From Pseudoalteromonas sp. H71 (GTDB lineage Bacteria; Pseudomonadota; Gammaproteobacteria; Enterobacterales; Alteromonadaceae), in contig NZ_LODI01000012.1 of NCBI RefSeq assembly GCF_001468485.1, forward strand, positions 30,677-72,061: 41,385 bases of DNA, given 5' to 3'. The notes under the pieces were generated by a model. The model saw only the letters and a list, made by a program, of their open reading frames with translations, did no database searches and was not told where the DNA came from. Positions within the stretch are counted from its first letter, which is position 1. The number at the start of each line of letters is the position of its first letter. This document shows positions 9,134 through 17,169 of this stretch, piece by piece. Made by a program: the position numbers and the translations under genes.

Positions 9134-9973
9134 ATGTCTACAGAGAATGCATTATTAACAATATTAGTTGATAGAATAAATAACGATACACTTGTATTAC
9201 CTACATTACCTGAAGTTGCGGTTAAAGTTCGCCAAGCTGCAGACAACCCTGAAGTTAATTTAATGCAAATGTCGGAGGTTATTTCACAAGATCCTTCGTT
9301 ATCTGCTCGTATGATTAAAGTAGCTAATAGTGCAATTATGGGACGTGCGGTTAAGGTATCTACCTTACATCAAGCAGTTACCCGCATTGGGTTGCGTCAA
9401 ATTAAAAACATAGCGACAGCAATGGCTATGGAACAATTATTTGTTTCTAACAACGATCTTATTAAAGGCTATATGGGTAAAGCGTGGCAAAAAACATTAA
9501 CGGTGGCGAGTCATTCAATTACGTTAATGGAGTTTTACTTACAAAATAATAAACGTACGTCGTTAAATCGCGATTCAATTACGTTAGCGGCTTTAGTTTA
9601 CAACATTGGTGTATTACCTATATTAACTGAAGCTGAGCGCCACCCTGAGGTGTTTGCAAATCCTAGCTTTTTAGCACATGCTATTCAAAAGCTAAGTGGC
9701 AAAATTGGGTCATCAATCATGGATGCGTGGGAATTCCCTGTTGAGTTTTCAAATGTGGCATTAAGTTGGGCTGACCCAAGCTATAAACCAGAACAAATAA
9801 GTTATGTAGATTTTATTCGAATTGGGGCTATTTTAGAGGGGACTTTACAGGTATCTGATAAATCAGCAGCTCTACAAACTTATATTGATAAAGGTGTTAT
9901 TTCATCTATGCAGTTGTTCTCAAGCGATGAATACAATGAAATGCTTGTAGACGTAAAAGACATGTTTAGCTAA
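9134..9973 (+). CDS. HDOD domain signalling protein
   Basis: A 279-residue cytosolic protein made almost entirely of an HDOD domain, an HD-related fold that lacks metal-dependent phosphohydrolase activity and is found in signalling proteins. The diagnostic start is visible at about residues 20-60: LPTLPEVAVKVRQ, then VISQDPSLSARMIKVANSA. HDOD proteins often act with two-component or cyclic-di-GMP circuits, but no output domain is fused here. Its neighbour rdgC is convergent, and a histidine kinase and a lone receiver lie within 4 kb. A functional link to them is only a guess from proximity. Confidence 0.9.
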   Translation: MSTENALLTILVDRINNDTLVLPTLPEVAVKVRQAADNPEVNLMQMSEVISQDPSLSARMIKVANSAIMGRAVKVSTLHQAVTRIGLRQIKNIATAMAMEQLFVSNNDLIKGYMGKAWQKTLTVASHSITLMEFYLQNNKRTSLNRDSITLAALVYNIGVLPILTEAERHPEVFANPSFLAHAIQKLSGKIGSSIMDAWEFPVEFSNVALSWADPSYKPEQISYVDFIRIGAILEGTLQVSDKSAALQTYIDKGVISSMQLFSSDEYNEMLVDVKDMFS

Positions 9974-9996
9974 TTAAGCCTTAAATTTAGCGCAAT

Positions 9997-10027
9997 AAAA
10001 AAGCACGATTAAATATCGTGCTTTTTT
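9997..10027. terminator. Bidirectional Rho-independent terminator
   Basis: AAGCACGAT and ATCGTGCTT form a hairpin with A6 before and T6 after. It separates the HDOD gene (stop 9973) from the convergent rdgC (stop 10047). Confidence 0.92.
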
Positions 10028-10046
10028 ATTGCTATTTAACGCGTGC

Positions 10047-10964
10047 TTAGGGGGTAACTAAATCGTCAGCATCGCCTAAACCTTGGGTTAGCTCTTCTAG
10101 CAATTGTTTAATTTCTTCAGATGCTAAAATAAAATCGGCATCAAGTTTTACTGCCATATCTTCTTTAGGTATGTCAGCGTTTTCTTCTTTTAATGTATCT
10201 GAATAACTCAAACGTTTGATTGAACCATCATTTTGCAACATGAATTTAACACGCTCTTGCCAATCGAGGGCTAGTTTAGTAACGCGCTTACCACTTTCAA
10301 GGTGTGATTTAACTTCATCACACGACAGATCATGGCCTTTTAATTTAACTTGCGCGCCACTGTCATCAGCTTCTTCAAGTTCAGCGTCAGAGCCAATTGC
10401 AAAGCCTTCTGGTGTGGTAAAGTTAGTTAGCCAATCAGTTAAAAATACATCAAGGTCATAATTTGCAAATGCAGGCACGACAGGGAGTGTACCTAATGAT
10501 TTGCGTAATAGTGCTAAAAGCTCTTCAGCTTTATTAAAGCTTGCACTATTTACTACAACCCACCCATTTTCTTGGTCAATAAATGCAAACTGTAGGCTCG
10601 ACTTTTTAAATGCTTGAGGAAGTAAGGTATGAAGAATATTTTCTTTTAATTCGTCTTTTTCTTTCTTTTTAACTGGACGATTTTCTTCAGCTTCGATTTG
10701 GTCAACTTTTTCGGCAACTAATTCGTTTATTACAGAAGCCGGTAAGACTTTTTCTTCGCGTTTAGCACATACTAATATACTTTTTTGAGAGAAGTGAGAA
10801 AGAGCTTCGCTATGCTTTCCAAATGCTTTAGTCCAGCCAAAGGTAGAGAGCTCTTGGCCTGTACAAGGGCGAAATAGGTCTTGTTCTAGTGCTTTATCAA
10901 AGTCTTCTTGTGTGTACGAAACATCTTGTTTAAAGCGGTAACAAATAAGGTTACTAAACCACAT
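10047..10964 (-). CDS. rdgC: Recombination-associated protein RdgC
   Basis: RdgC forms a ring around double-stranded DNA and restrains RecA during recombination and replication restart. The ATG at 10964 gives 305 residues beginning MWFSNLICYRF, matching the E. coli protein (about 303 residues, MLWFKNL). A TTG at 10997 could add 11 residues, but these are not part of the family. The Shine-Dalgarno before 10964 is poor (GGA about 12 bases away). Family hallmarks seen are the FRPCTGQELSTFGW segment and a charged KKKEKDELKENILH stretch. It lies 90 bases downstream of the histidine kinase on the same strand and could be read from either promoter. Confidence 0.93.
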   Translation of the reverse strand: MWFSNLICYRFKQDVSYTQEDFDKALEQDLFRPCTGQELSTFGWTKAFGKHSEALSHFSQKSILVCAKREEKVLPASVINELVAEKVDQIEAEENRPVKKKEKDELKENILHTLLPQAFKKSSLQFAFIDQENGWVVVNSASFNKAEELLALLRKSLGTLPVVPAFANYDLDVFLTDWLTNFTTPEGFAIGSDAELEEADDSGAQVKLKGHDLSCDEVKSHLESGKRVTKLALDWQERVKFMLQNDGSIKRLSYSDTLKEENADIPKEDMAVKLDADFILASEEIKQLLEELTQGLGDADDLVTP

Positions 10965-11054
10965 AGGGGAGATAATCCATCTGAAAAATTTGCTCAATCA
11001 TAGCAATAAAAGTCGTTCCTCGAAATGACTGATTAACGACTATTTAAATTAACT

Positions 11055-12815
11055 TTAATTGAATATAGAAAGTGGTTTAGCCATATTTTTAGGAAACTGT
11101 ATAAAGTAATGCAACCCTTCACCAGGTTCACTTGTTGCCTCAATTGAGCCGCTTAAAGTTTGCTTAACTAAATTAAACATTATATGAGTGCCCAAACCAC
11201 TTCCACCTTCATCGCGTTTGGTGGTGAAAAACGGGTTAAACAGTTTTTCAAGTTGATCTGGTTGTACTCCATTACCATTGTCTTTGTAGTCTATGGTTAA
11301 GTTGTTTTCGTCACTGGTAATAGTGATATCCATTACACCATTGGTTTTACCTTCAAAACCATGAATAAGTGAATTAACTATGAGATTGGTAAATATTTGG
11401 CTTATGGCGCCGGCTGGTAAATTTAATACTAGGTCATCGGGGCATTGCAGATTGATAGTGTGCGATGTTTTTTTCAATTTAGGGTGAAGCGAGCGTATTA
11501 CTTCATTTACATAATCTTTAAAGTTTATGGTACGCACAGCCTCACTGGCTTGGTCTACAGCAATTTGCTTAAAACTTGCAATGAGGTCTGAGGCTCTATC
11601 TAAATTTGTTGTAAGCAAGCTTGTGCTTTGCTTAGCTTCGTTAATGAATTCTTCTAATGCTTTAGGGGAAAGTGTTTTTTCAACATAGGCACTTTCAAGC
11701 TTATTTAAGCGCTCTTCTAAAAATGATACCGCGGTTACACCAATGCCGATGGGGGTATTTATGTCGTGAGTGATCCCCGCAACTAACCCTCCTAAAGCGG
11801 CCATTTTTTCTGTACCAACAAGTCGTTCTTGAGCAAGTTTTAGCTCGTCAATGTAACGTTGCGATTCTGTTTGTTTTGTGAGCAACTCTTGCTCGGTGCT
11901 TCGGCGCAAGTCTATTTCATCGGTAAGGACTATTTTTTGTTTTTCTAATTCATATTTTTGCTGTTGTAATTCCATCATTGCTTGACTTAAGTTAGACGTT
12001 TTACGGGCAACATCTTGCTCTAGCTGAATATTATGTTGGTCTAATTTTTCGTTGCTCACAATTAATTTGCTTTGAGTTCGCTCGAGCTCTTTTCTGTACT
12101 GAACAACCTTATCGATTAGGTTATTAAAAGATTGCTCCATTACTTTAAGTTCATTGTGCTCTTCGGTCTCAATTTCGATGTGTTGCCCTTCTAGCTCATC
12201 GAGTTGTAGGTTTTCGATTTGTTCGGTGAGTTGATAAAGTGGGTCGGTGAGTAATTTTCTAAACGCCATTAAGAATAAAATAATTAAAAATGTTGTTTTA
12301 ATCATGGCATTACCAATCAAAAAGTAGATTGATACCATTATTCTACTCAGTACCACTTCTCTGCTGGAGAATAACGTTACATCACCTACTTGCGTAGCCC
12401 GTCCTGAAAATTCAAAAATGAGTGGGAAGGTATAGCCAAATAACCCTGATTTTGAGTCTTCCAACATGGCTTCTTCTTGAACAAGTTGCTGGCTGTAGAG
12501 CTTATGGATATCTAAAGAGCGGCCAAGTTGTGAAATAACCTCGCCACTATCATCACGCACAATAATTCCCTCAATCATAGGAATAGCTAGCAGGCCCTCT
12601 GCGGTCGTTATTGTTTGCTTTGTATTAAGCTCCCAAATTGCTCGTGTTAAACTGCGGCTAAAAGTTTTTTGCAAAGTGGCAAGTTCATCTTTAATGTAAT
12701 CTTTAGTATTTATGTACTCGGCAAGTACCTGCCCGCATGTCACTACAAAGGTAAGCAAAAAATAGACCGATAACACACTGGTCAGTAATCTTTTAGAAAG
12801 GCTTTTTTGTAGCAT
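11055..12815 (-). CDS. Membrane sensor histidine kinase
   Basis: A 586-residue histidine kinase with TM1 at about 10-33, a ~125-residue periplasmic sensor with no obvious family, and TM2 at about 160-186. A HAMP-like linker follows, then a long coiled coil (about 235-340). The HisKA box is GITHDINTP, with phosphoacceptor His350. The ATPase domain has N boxes (N477, N481), DNGNG (512-516), FNPFFTTK and GGSGLG (537-542). All catalytic motifs are intact. There is no receiver or Hpt domain, so it must phosphorylate a separate regulator. The divergent stand-alone receiver at 13202 is an obvious candidate by position. AAGGAA lies about 15 bases before the ATG, a rather long gap. Confidence 0.93.
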   Translation of the reverse strand: MLQKSLSKRLLTSVLSVYFLLTFVVTCGQVLAEYINTKDYIKDELATLQKTFSRSLTRAIWELNTKQTITTAEGLLAIPMIEGIIVRDDSGEVISQLGRSLDIHKLYSQQLVQEEAMLEDSKSGLFGYTFPLIFEFSGRATQVGDVTLFSSREVVLSRIMVSIYFLIGNAMIKTTFLIILFLMAFRKLLTDPLYQLTEQIENLQLDELEGQHIEIETEEHNELKVMEQSFNNLIDKVVQYRKELERTQSKLIVSNEKLDQHNIQLEQDVARKTSNLSQAMMELQQQKYELEKQKIVLTDEIDLRRSTEQELLTKQTESQRYIDELKLAQERLVGTEKMAALGGLVAGITHDINTPIGIGVTAVSFLEERLNKLESAYVEKTLSPKALEEFINEAKQSTSLLTTNLDRASDLIASFKQIAVDQASEAVRTINFKDYVNEVIRSLHPKLKKTSHTINLQCPDDLVLNLPAGAISQIFTNLIVNSLIHGFEGKTNGVMDITITSDENNLTIDYKDNGNGVQPDQLEKLFNPFFTTKRDEGGSGLGTHIMFNLVKQTLSGSIEATSEPGEGLHYFIQFPKNMAKPLSIFN

Positions 12816-13201
12816 GGGGTATCAATAATTCCTTGAACTTTAATTAAGTATTTGCACTACTATTTAAAATCTAGTCAATAAATGCTTAAAAACAAATAAT
12901 AAATGATTTATTTTATGACAAATAAAGGCTGATTTTTGTTTTTGTTTATTACACACTACCTATATCGGAGTGTTTGTATATTATTGATAAACTAATTGTT
13001 GTTTGTTTTTTATGCATTTTCGCAATAGTAAACTATCCCTTTTAGCTTGTTAAGTTTATTCAATAATAGATTGTTACAAAATGTGGACAAAAAGCACAGG
13101 TATTTTGTAGTAAATATAGGTACCATTGTACAAAAATACGACCTTGCTACCGACCGTTGTCCTTAACGACATTAATTATGCTTATTTAGTAGTTTTATAA
13201 T
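12816..13201. promoter_or_regulatory. Divergent regulatory region, kinase / receiver genes
   Basis: A 386-base very AT-rich gap with no coding potential. It contains a repeated motif: TACAAAAT at 13075-13082, its inverted copy ATTTTGTA at 13102-13109, and TTGTACAA at 13126-13133 overlapping a third TACAAAA. The arrangement (inverted pair about 27 bases apart, then a palindrome) looks like an operator cluster upstream of the receiver gene. No RNA gene was recognised. Confidence 0.45.
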
Positions 13202-13567
13202 ATGAATTTTTCTATTTTAGTGTGTGATGACTCAACAGTTGCACGAAAACAAGTAATCAGATGTTTGCAACAGTGTATAAATGCCGATATTCAGCAAGCT
13301 ACAAATGGCGCACAAGCGATTGAACTACTAAAAACGAACCGTTTTGATTTGTTATGCCTAGATTTAACCATGCCTGAAGTTGACGGCGTTGGCGTTCTTG
13401 AATACATAAAAACAAACAAGATTGAGTGTTTTGTACTTGTTATTTCTGCTGATATACAAGAGAAAATGAAGTTGCGAGTGGCTAAATTAGGCGCTATCGA
13501 TTTTATAAACAAACCAATAGATAAAACACGAATGAATGGTATTTTGCATAAATTTGGCATTCACTAG
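13202..13567 (+). CDS. Stand-alone receiver (CheY-like response regulator)
   Basis: A 121-residue single-domain response regulator with no output domain. The phosphorylation site is complete: acid pair D9/D10 in CDDS, phosphoacceptor D54 in LCLDLTMPEVDG, switch residue S82 in LVISAD and conserved K104 in INKPI. It probably works by protein-protein contact, as CheY or a phosphorelay intermediate does. The start is fixed by the position of the acid pair, yet no Shine-Dalgarno precedes it; the ATG directly follows TATAAT (13196-13201). It diverges from the histidine kinase across the 386-base gap. The thr leader region follows 80 bases downstream. Confidence 0.9.
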   Translation: MNFSILVCDDSTVARKQVIRCLQQCINADIQQATNGAQAIELLKTNRFDLLCLDLTMPEVDGVGVLEYIKTNKIECFVLVISADIQEKMKLRVAKLGAIDFINKPIDKTRMNGILHKFGIH

Positions 13568-13611
13568 GTTTTTTTATGTTAAAAAAGGCTGTTTTATCTT
13601 TTAATTTGCGC

Positions 13612-13641
13612 TTGACAGCATAGCCTTTGTTAGTGCAGTCT
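13612..13641 (+). promoter_or_regulatory. Possible thr operon promoter
   Basis: A perfect -35 TTGACA at 13612-13617 is followed 18 bases later by a poor -10 (CAGTCT, 13636-13641). The position just before the leader peptide is right, but the -10 is weak. Confidence 0.35.
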
Positions 13642-13647
13642 TACTCC

Positions 13648-13707
13648 ATGAAAACATTTAATCGCGTACTGACCATTATTATTACAACCACCATTCTTTC
13701 TGGATAG
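13648..13707 (+). CDS. thrL: thr operon leader peptide
   Basis: A 19-residue open frame reading MKTFNRVL then TIIITTTI and LSG. Eight consecutive regulatory codons (four Thr, four Ile) match the logic of the enterobacterial thr leader: ribosome stalling when charged Thr-tRNA or Ile-tRNA is scarce disrupts the downstream attenuator and allows transcription of thrABC. It is followed 25 bases later by the terminator at 13733-13768. No good Shine-Dalgarno is visible before the ATG. It is too short for usual gene callers and may be absent from automatic annotations. Confidence 0.92.
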   Translation: MKTFNRVLTIIITTTILSG

Positions 13708-13732
13708 TGGCATAGGTCGGTGCAACAAATTT

Positions 13733-13768
13733 AAAGGCCTGTGTTCACTTAGAACACAGGCCTTTTTT
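13733..13768 (+). terminator. thr operon attenuator
   Basis: AAAGGCCTGTGTTC pairs with GAACACAGGCCTTT around the loop ACTTA, followed by a T-run ending at 13768. It is a very stable Rho-independent terminator 27 bases before thrA, placed after a Thr/Ile-rich leader peptide: a classic attenuation arrangement. Confidence 0.95.
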
Positions 13769-13795
13769 CGTTTTATGGAATGAGGAACATAAACA

Positions 13796-16213
13796 ATGCG
13801 CGTTTTAAAATTTGGTGGGTCATCACTTGCCGACTTTGCTTGTCTTGAGCAGGTAGCTCAATTAGTTAAAGCACAATTAAAAGATGAAATGCTATTAGTC
13901 TTATCTGCGCCCGGTGGGATGACTGATTCATTGGTTTCACTGGCAAGTGCTGCAGAGCAAGGCCATGACTTTGGCCCTTTATGGGAGGCGTTAACTGGAC
14001 GTTGTGATGAGTTGAAATCAGCCGTAGAAAAAAAGTATGGCGCAATTGAAAGTTGGCCAGATTTTGACGCGCTAAAAAATAAGCTTAATGGTGTGTCATT
14101 AATTAAGTGCTGCCCTGAACAGGTGCGCGCTTATATTATTAGTTTTGGCGAGCGTGTTAGTGTATCGCTTATGCAGCGATTATTAAGCTCATATCAAGCA
14201 GTGTATTTAGAAGCGACTAGCTGTGTTGCATCAACAGGTGGCTACATAGATGCAGAGGTTGATTTAGTAACAAGCAAAGCGCGTTTCCAAGCTGTGTTAA
14301 AAGAAAGCCCAGCCACGATTTATATTATGCCAGGTTTTACAGCAAGCAATGATAAAGGCGAGCTGACTACCCTTGGCCGAAATGGCTCTGATTACTCTGC
14401 AGCCATCGCTGCGGCTTGTTTAGAGGCAGATGTTTGCCAAATTTGGACTGATGTTGATGGTGTTTACAGTGCAGACCCTCGTTATATCAAAAAAGCCACT
14501 AAAGTCGATTTTTTGTCTTACAAAGAAGCAATGGAGCTTTCTTACTTTGGTGCCAAAGTTCTTCATCCAAAAACTATTTTGCCGTGCGCTAAAGCCGGCG
14601 TTCCTTGTGAAATAAAAAATACGCACAACCCTGACGCGCAAGGGTCACTAATCGGTAATGATTATTCGTCAGAAGAACCGGTAAAAGCAATTTCAAGTCT
14701 GCAAGATCTTGCTATGCTAACGGTCTCGGGCCCAGGCATGAAAGGCAAAGTGGGCATGGCCTCAAAAGTATTCAATGCGCTGGCTCATGACAACGTGTCG
14801 ATTGTGTTAATCACACAATCGTCGTGTGAATTTAGCATTAGCTTTTGTGTACATGAAAGCGATTTAACCCTTGCATTAACAGCATTACAAACTGCGTTTG
14901 AGCTTGAATCACAAGCAGGTTTGATTGAACCTGTACAAGTACAGCGTAATTTAGCCATAGTAACGCTTGTAGGCGATAACATGCGCGCGCACCGCGGTTT
15001 AGCGGCTAAGTTTTTTGCATCGCTTTGCCAAGCACAAGTAAATATAGTGGCAATTGCACAAGATTCTACCGAAAGCGCTATCTCAGCTGTAATTGATGGA
15101 GAGTTATGTAACGACGCAGTAAAAATATGCCATGAGAACTTTTTCACACATGTGCCATCAATCGATGTGTTTTTACTTGGGTGTGGTTTAGTAGGGCAAG
15201 AGCTTATATCTCAATTAGAGCGCCAACAAGCATGGCTTGAAAAGCGCAATATAAAGCTTAACTTGTATGGCGTTGCAAACTCGCGTCAGCTACACCTTGA
15301 TAGTGAAGGGATTGCGTTTAGTGATTGGCAACAAAAATTAGCTGCATCAGAGCAGGCGTTTGACTTAAAACTCGTTGAGCAATTTGTTAAGCAAAACCAC
15401 TTAGTTAATCCTGTGCTGGTTGATTGCACATCGTCTGATGCACTGGCGGCGCAATATGTTGACTTTTTAAATGCCGGTTTTCATGTTGTCGCAGCCAACA
15501 AAAAAGCAACAACTAGCTCGTACACTTACTATCAAGATTTAATAGCAGCAACGCAAAAAAACAATCGCAAATTTTTATATGAAACCAACGTAGGTGCGGG
15601 GCTCCCAGTCATCGACAATTTACAGTCGTTATTTGGCGCGGGTGATGAGCTACTTGAATTTAGCGGTATTTTATCTGGTTCGTTATCTTACATGTTTGGT
15701 GCACTTCAAGATGGTTTGTCATTGTCAGAGGCAACCATAAAAGCAAAAGAAAGTGGTTTCACAGAGCCAGACCCTCGAGACGATTTATCAGGAACGGATG
15801 TTGCGCGTAAACTTCTCATTATTGCGCGAGAAGCAGGTATGAAACTAGAGCTAAGCGATATTGAAGTTGAGTCGGTATTACCACAAGGATTTGCCGAAGG
15901 AGACAGTATTGATGAGTTTATGGCAAAACTGCCAAGCTTAGATGCTGACTTTAATACCCGTATAGAGCAGGCAGCAAGTGAAGGAAAAGTATTGCGTTAC
16001 GTTGGAACAATTAAAGAAGGGCACTGTAAAGTAGGTATTGAAGCAGTAGATTCATCACATGCGCTTAATGTTATTCGTGATGGTGAAAATGCACTGGCTA
16101 TTTTAAGCCAATACTACCAACCACGCCCATTTGTTATTCGTGGTTACGGTGCGGGTTCTGAAGTAACTGCTGCAGGTGTATTTGCAGATGTTTTAAAAAC
16201 CTTATCGCGCTAG
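13796..16213 (+). CDS. thrA: Bifunctional aspartokinase I / homoserine dehydrogenase I
   Basis: An 805-residue fusion enzyme (E. coli 820) catalysing the first and third steps from aspartate to threonine. The N-terminal aspartokinase begins MRVLKFGGSS and contains TLGRNGSDYSA and VDGVYSADPR. Two ACT regulatory regions follow (about 300-450). The homoserine dehydrogenase part begins near residue 458 with the NAD(P) motif FLLGCGLVGQ and includes AANKKA, ETNVGAGLPV, GILSGSLSYMFG and TEPDPRDDLSG. Threonine feedback acts through the ACT region. It is the first structural gene after the attenuator, with thrB 9 bases downstream. Confidence 0.97.
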   Translation: MRVLKFGGSSLADFACLEQVAQLVKAQLKDEMLLVLSAPGGMTDSLVSLASAAEQGHDFGPLWEALTGRCDELKSAVEKKYGAIESWPDFDALKNKLNGVSLIKCCPEQVRAYIISFGERVSVSLMQRLLSSYQAVYLEATSCVASTGGYIDAEVDLVTSKARFQAVLKESPATIYIMPGFTASNDKGELTTLGRNGSDYSAAIAAACLEADVCQIWTDVDGVYSADPRYIKKATKVDFLSYKEAMELSYFGAKVLHPKTILPCAKAGVPCEIKNTHNPDAQGSLIGNDYSSEEPVKAISSLQDLAMLTVSGPGMKGKVGMASKVFNALAHDNVSIVLITQSSCEFSISFCVHESDLTLALTALQTAFELESQAGLIEPVQVQRNLAIVTLVGDNMRAHRGLAAKFFASLCQAQVNIVAIAQDSTESAISAVIDGELCNDAVKICHENFFTHVPSIDVFLLGCGLVGQELISQLERQQAWLEKRNIKLNLYGVANSRQLHLDSEGIAFSDWQQKLAASEQAFDLKLVEQFVKQNHLVNPVLVDCTSSDALAAQYVDFLNAGFHVVAANKKATTSSYTYYQDLIAATQKNNRKFLYETNVGAGLPVIDNLQSLFGAGDELLEFSGILSGSLSYMFGALQDGLSLSEATIKAKESGFTEPDPRDDLSGTDVARKLLIIAREAGMKLELSDIEVESVLPQGFAEGDSIDEFMAKLPSLDADFNTRIEQAASEGKVLRYVGTIKEGHCKVGIEAVDSSHALNVIRDGENALAILSQYYQPRPFVIRGYGAGSEVTAAGVFADVLKTLSR

Positions 16214-16222
16214 GAGTGAAAA

Positions 16223-17158
16223 ATGATTGAAGTATATGCACCTGCGTCTATTGGTAATTTTGCAGTTGGATTTGATGCATTGGGTGCCGCGCTTTCGCCA
16301 ATTGATGGCAGTTTATTGGGTGACGTAGCGGTTGTAAGTGCCGCGACTAATGATGAGTTTGTCTGTTCTGGCGAGTATGCTCATAAATTACCGATTGATG
16401 CGAAAGAGAATTTAGCATATCAGTGCTTAGTGCATTTCAGAGCGCACGTTGCTCCAGATATGCCTTCAGTAAAGCTTGAACTTAAAAAAAACCTGCCAAT
16501 TGGCTCAGGGTTAGGATCAAGTGCTTGTTCGGTTGTTGCTACATTTGCAGCGCTTGATAAATTTGCAAAAACACAGTTGAACCAAGTTGAGTTAATTGAG
16601 TTGATGGCAGATTTTGAAGCCGTTGTAAGTGGCGGGCGCCATTACGACAACATCACACCATGTTATTTAGGCGGCTTGCAGCTAACTGGCGATTTAATTC
16701 CTAATAAATCGATAGAACTTCCGGTTGATGAAAATTGGTATTATGTCGCGGCGTTTCCAGGCTTTTCGCTTAATACGGCAAAAGCGCGCTCTGTATTACC
16801 TAAAGAGCTTAGTATGCATGCAAGCATTGAGTTTGCGCAGCGTTTATCGGCCTTTAGTAGCTTGTTACTAACAGCACGTTTTGACGATGCATTAAGCATT
16901 ATGAAAGATGAAATAGCAGAGCCATATCGAGCGCCACTTATTACTGGCTTTAGTGAGGCCAAAGCAAGTTTACCCGCACTGGGTGCTGAAATAGTGAGTA
17001 TTTCAGGTGCAGGCCCTACGTTATTTACTGTATGTAAAACACTGGAAGCGGCTGAGCAATGCGCCAAATGGCTAAAAGATAATTATATAAATGAGCAAGG
17101 CTTTTGCCATATTTGTAAGTTAGATAACGACGGCACGCGTCAATTAAATGTTTTATAG
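16223..17158 (+). CDS. thrB: Homoserine kinase
   Basis: A 311-residue GHMP-family kinase that phosphorylates homoserine with ATP. The GHMP phosphate-binding loop PIGSGLGSSACSVVA is at about 91-105, and the N-terminal start MIEVYAPASIGNFAVGFD is typical of ThrB. ISGAGPTLF near the C-terminus is the third GHMP motif. AGGAG precedes the ATG, and the gene follows thrA by 9 bases in the same operon. Confidence 0.97.
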   Translation: MIEVYAPASIGNFAVGFDALGAALSPIDGSLLGDVAVVSAATNDEFVCSGEYAHKLPIDAKENLAYQCLVHFRAHVAPDMPSVKLELKKNLPIGSGLGSSACSVVATFAALDKFAKTQLNQVELIELMADFEAVVSGGRHYDNITPCYLGGLQLTGDLIPNKSIELPVDENWYYVAAFPGFSLNTAKARSVLPKELSMHASIEFAQRLSAFSSLLLTARFDDALSIMKDEIAEPYRAPLITGFSEAKASLPALGAEIVSISGAGPTLFTVCKTLEAAEQCAKWLKDNYINEQGFCHICKLDNDGTRQLNVL

Positions 17159-17169
17159 GAAAAGAAGTC

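Noticed and set aside
13196..13201. Perfect TATAAT as a promoter -10 of the receiver gene
   Set aside because: It abuts the start codon, so transcription from it would begin inside the coding sequence.
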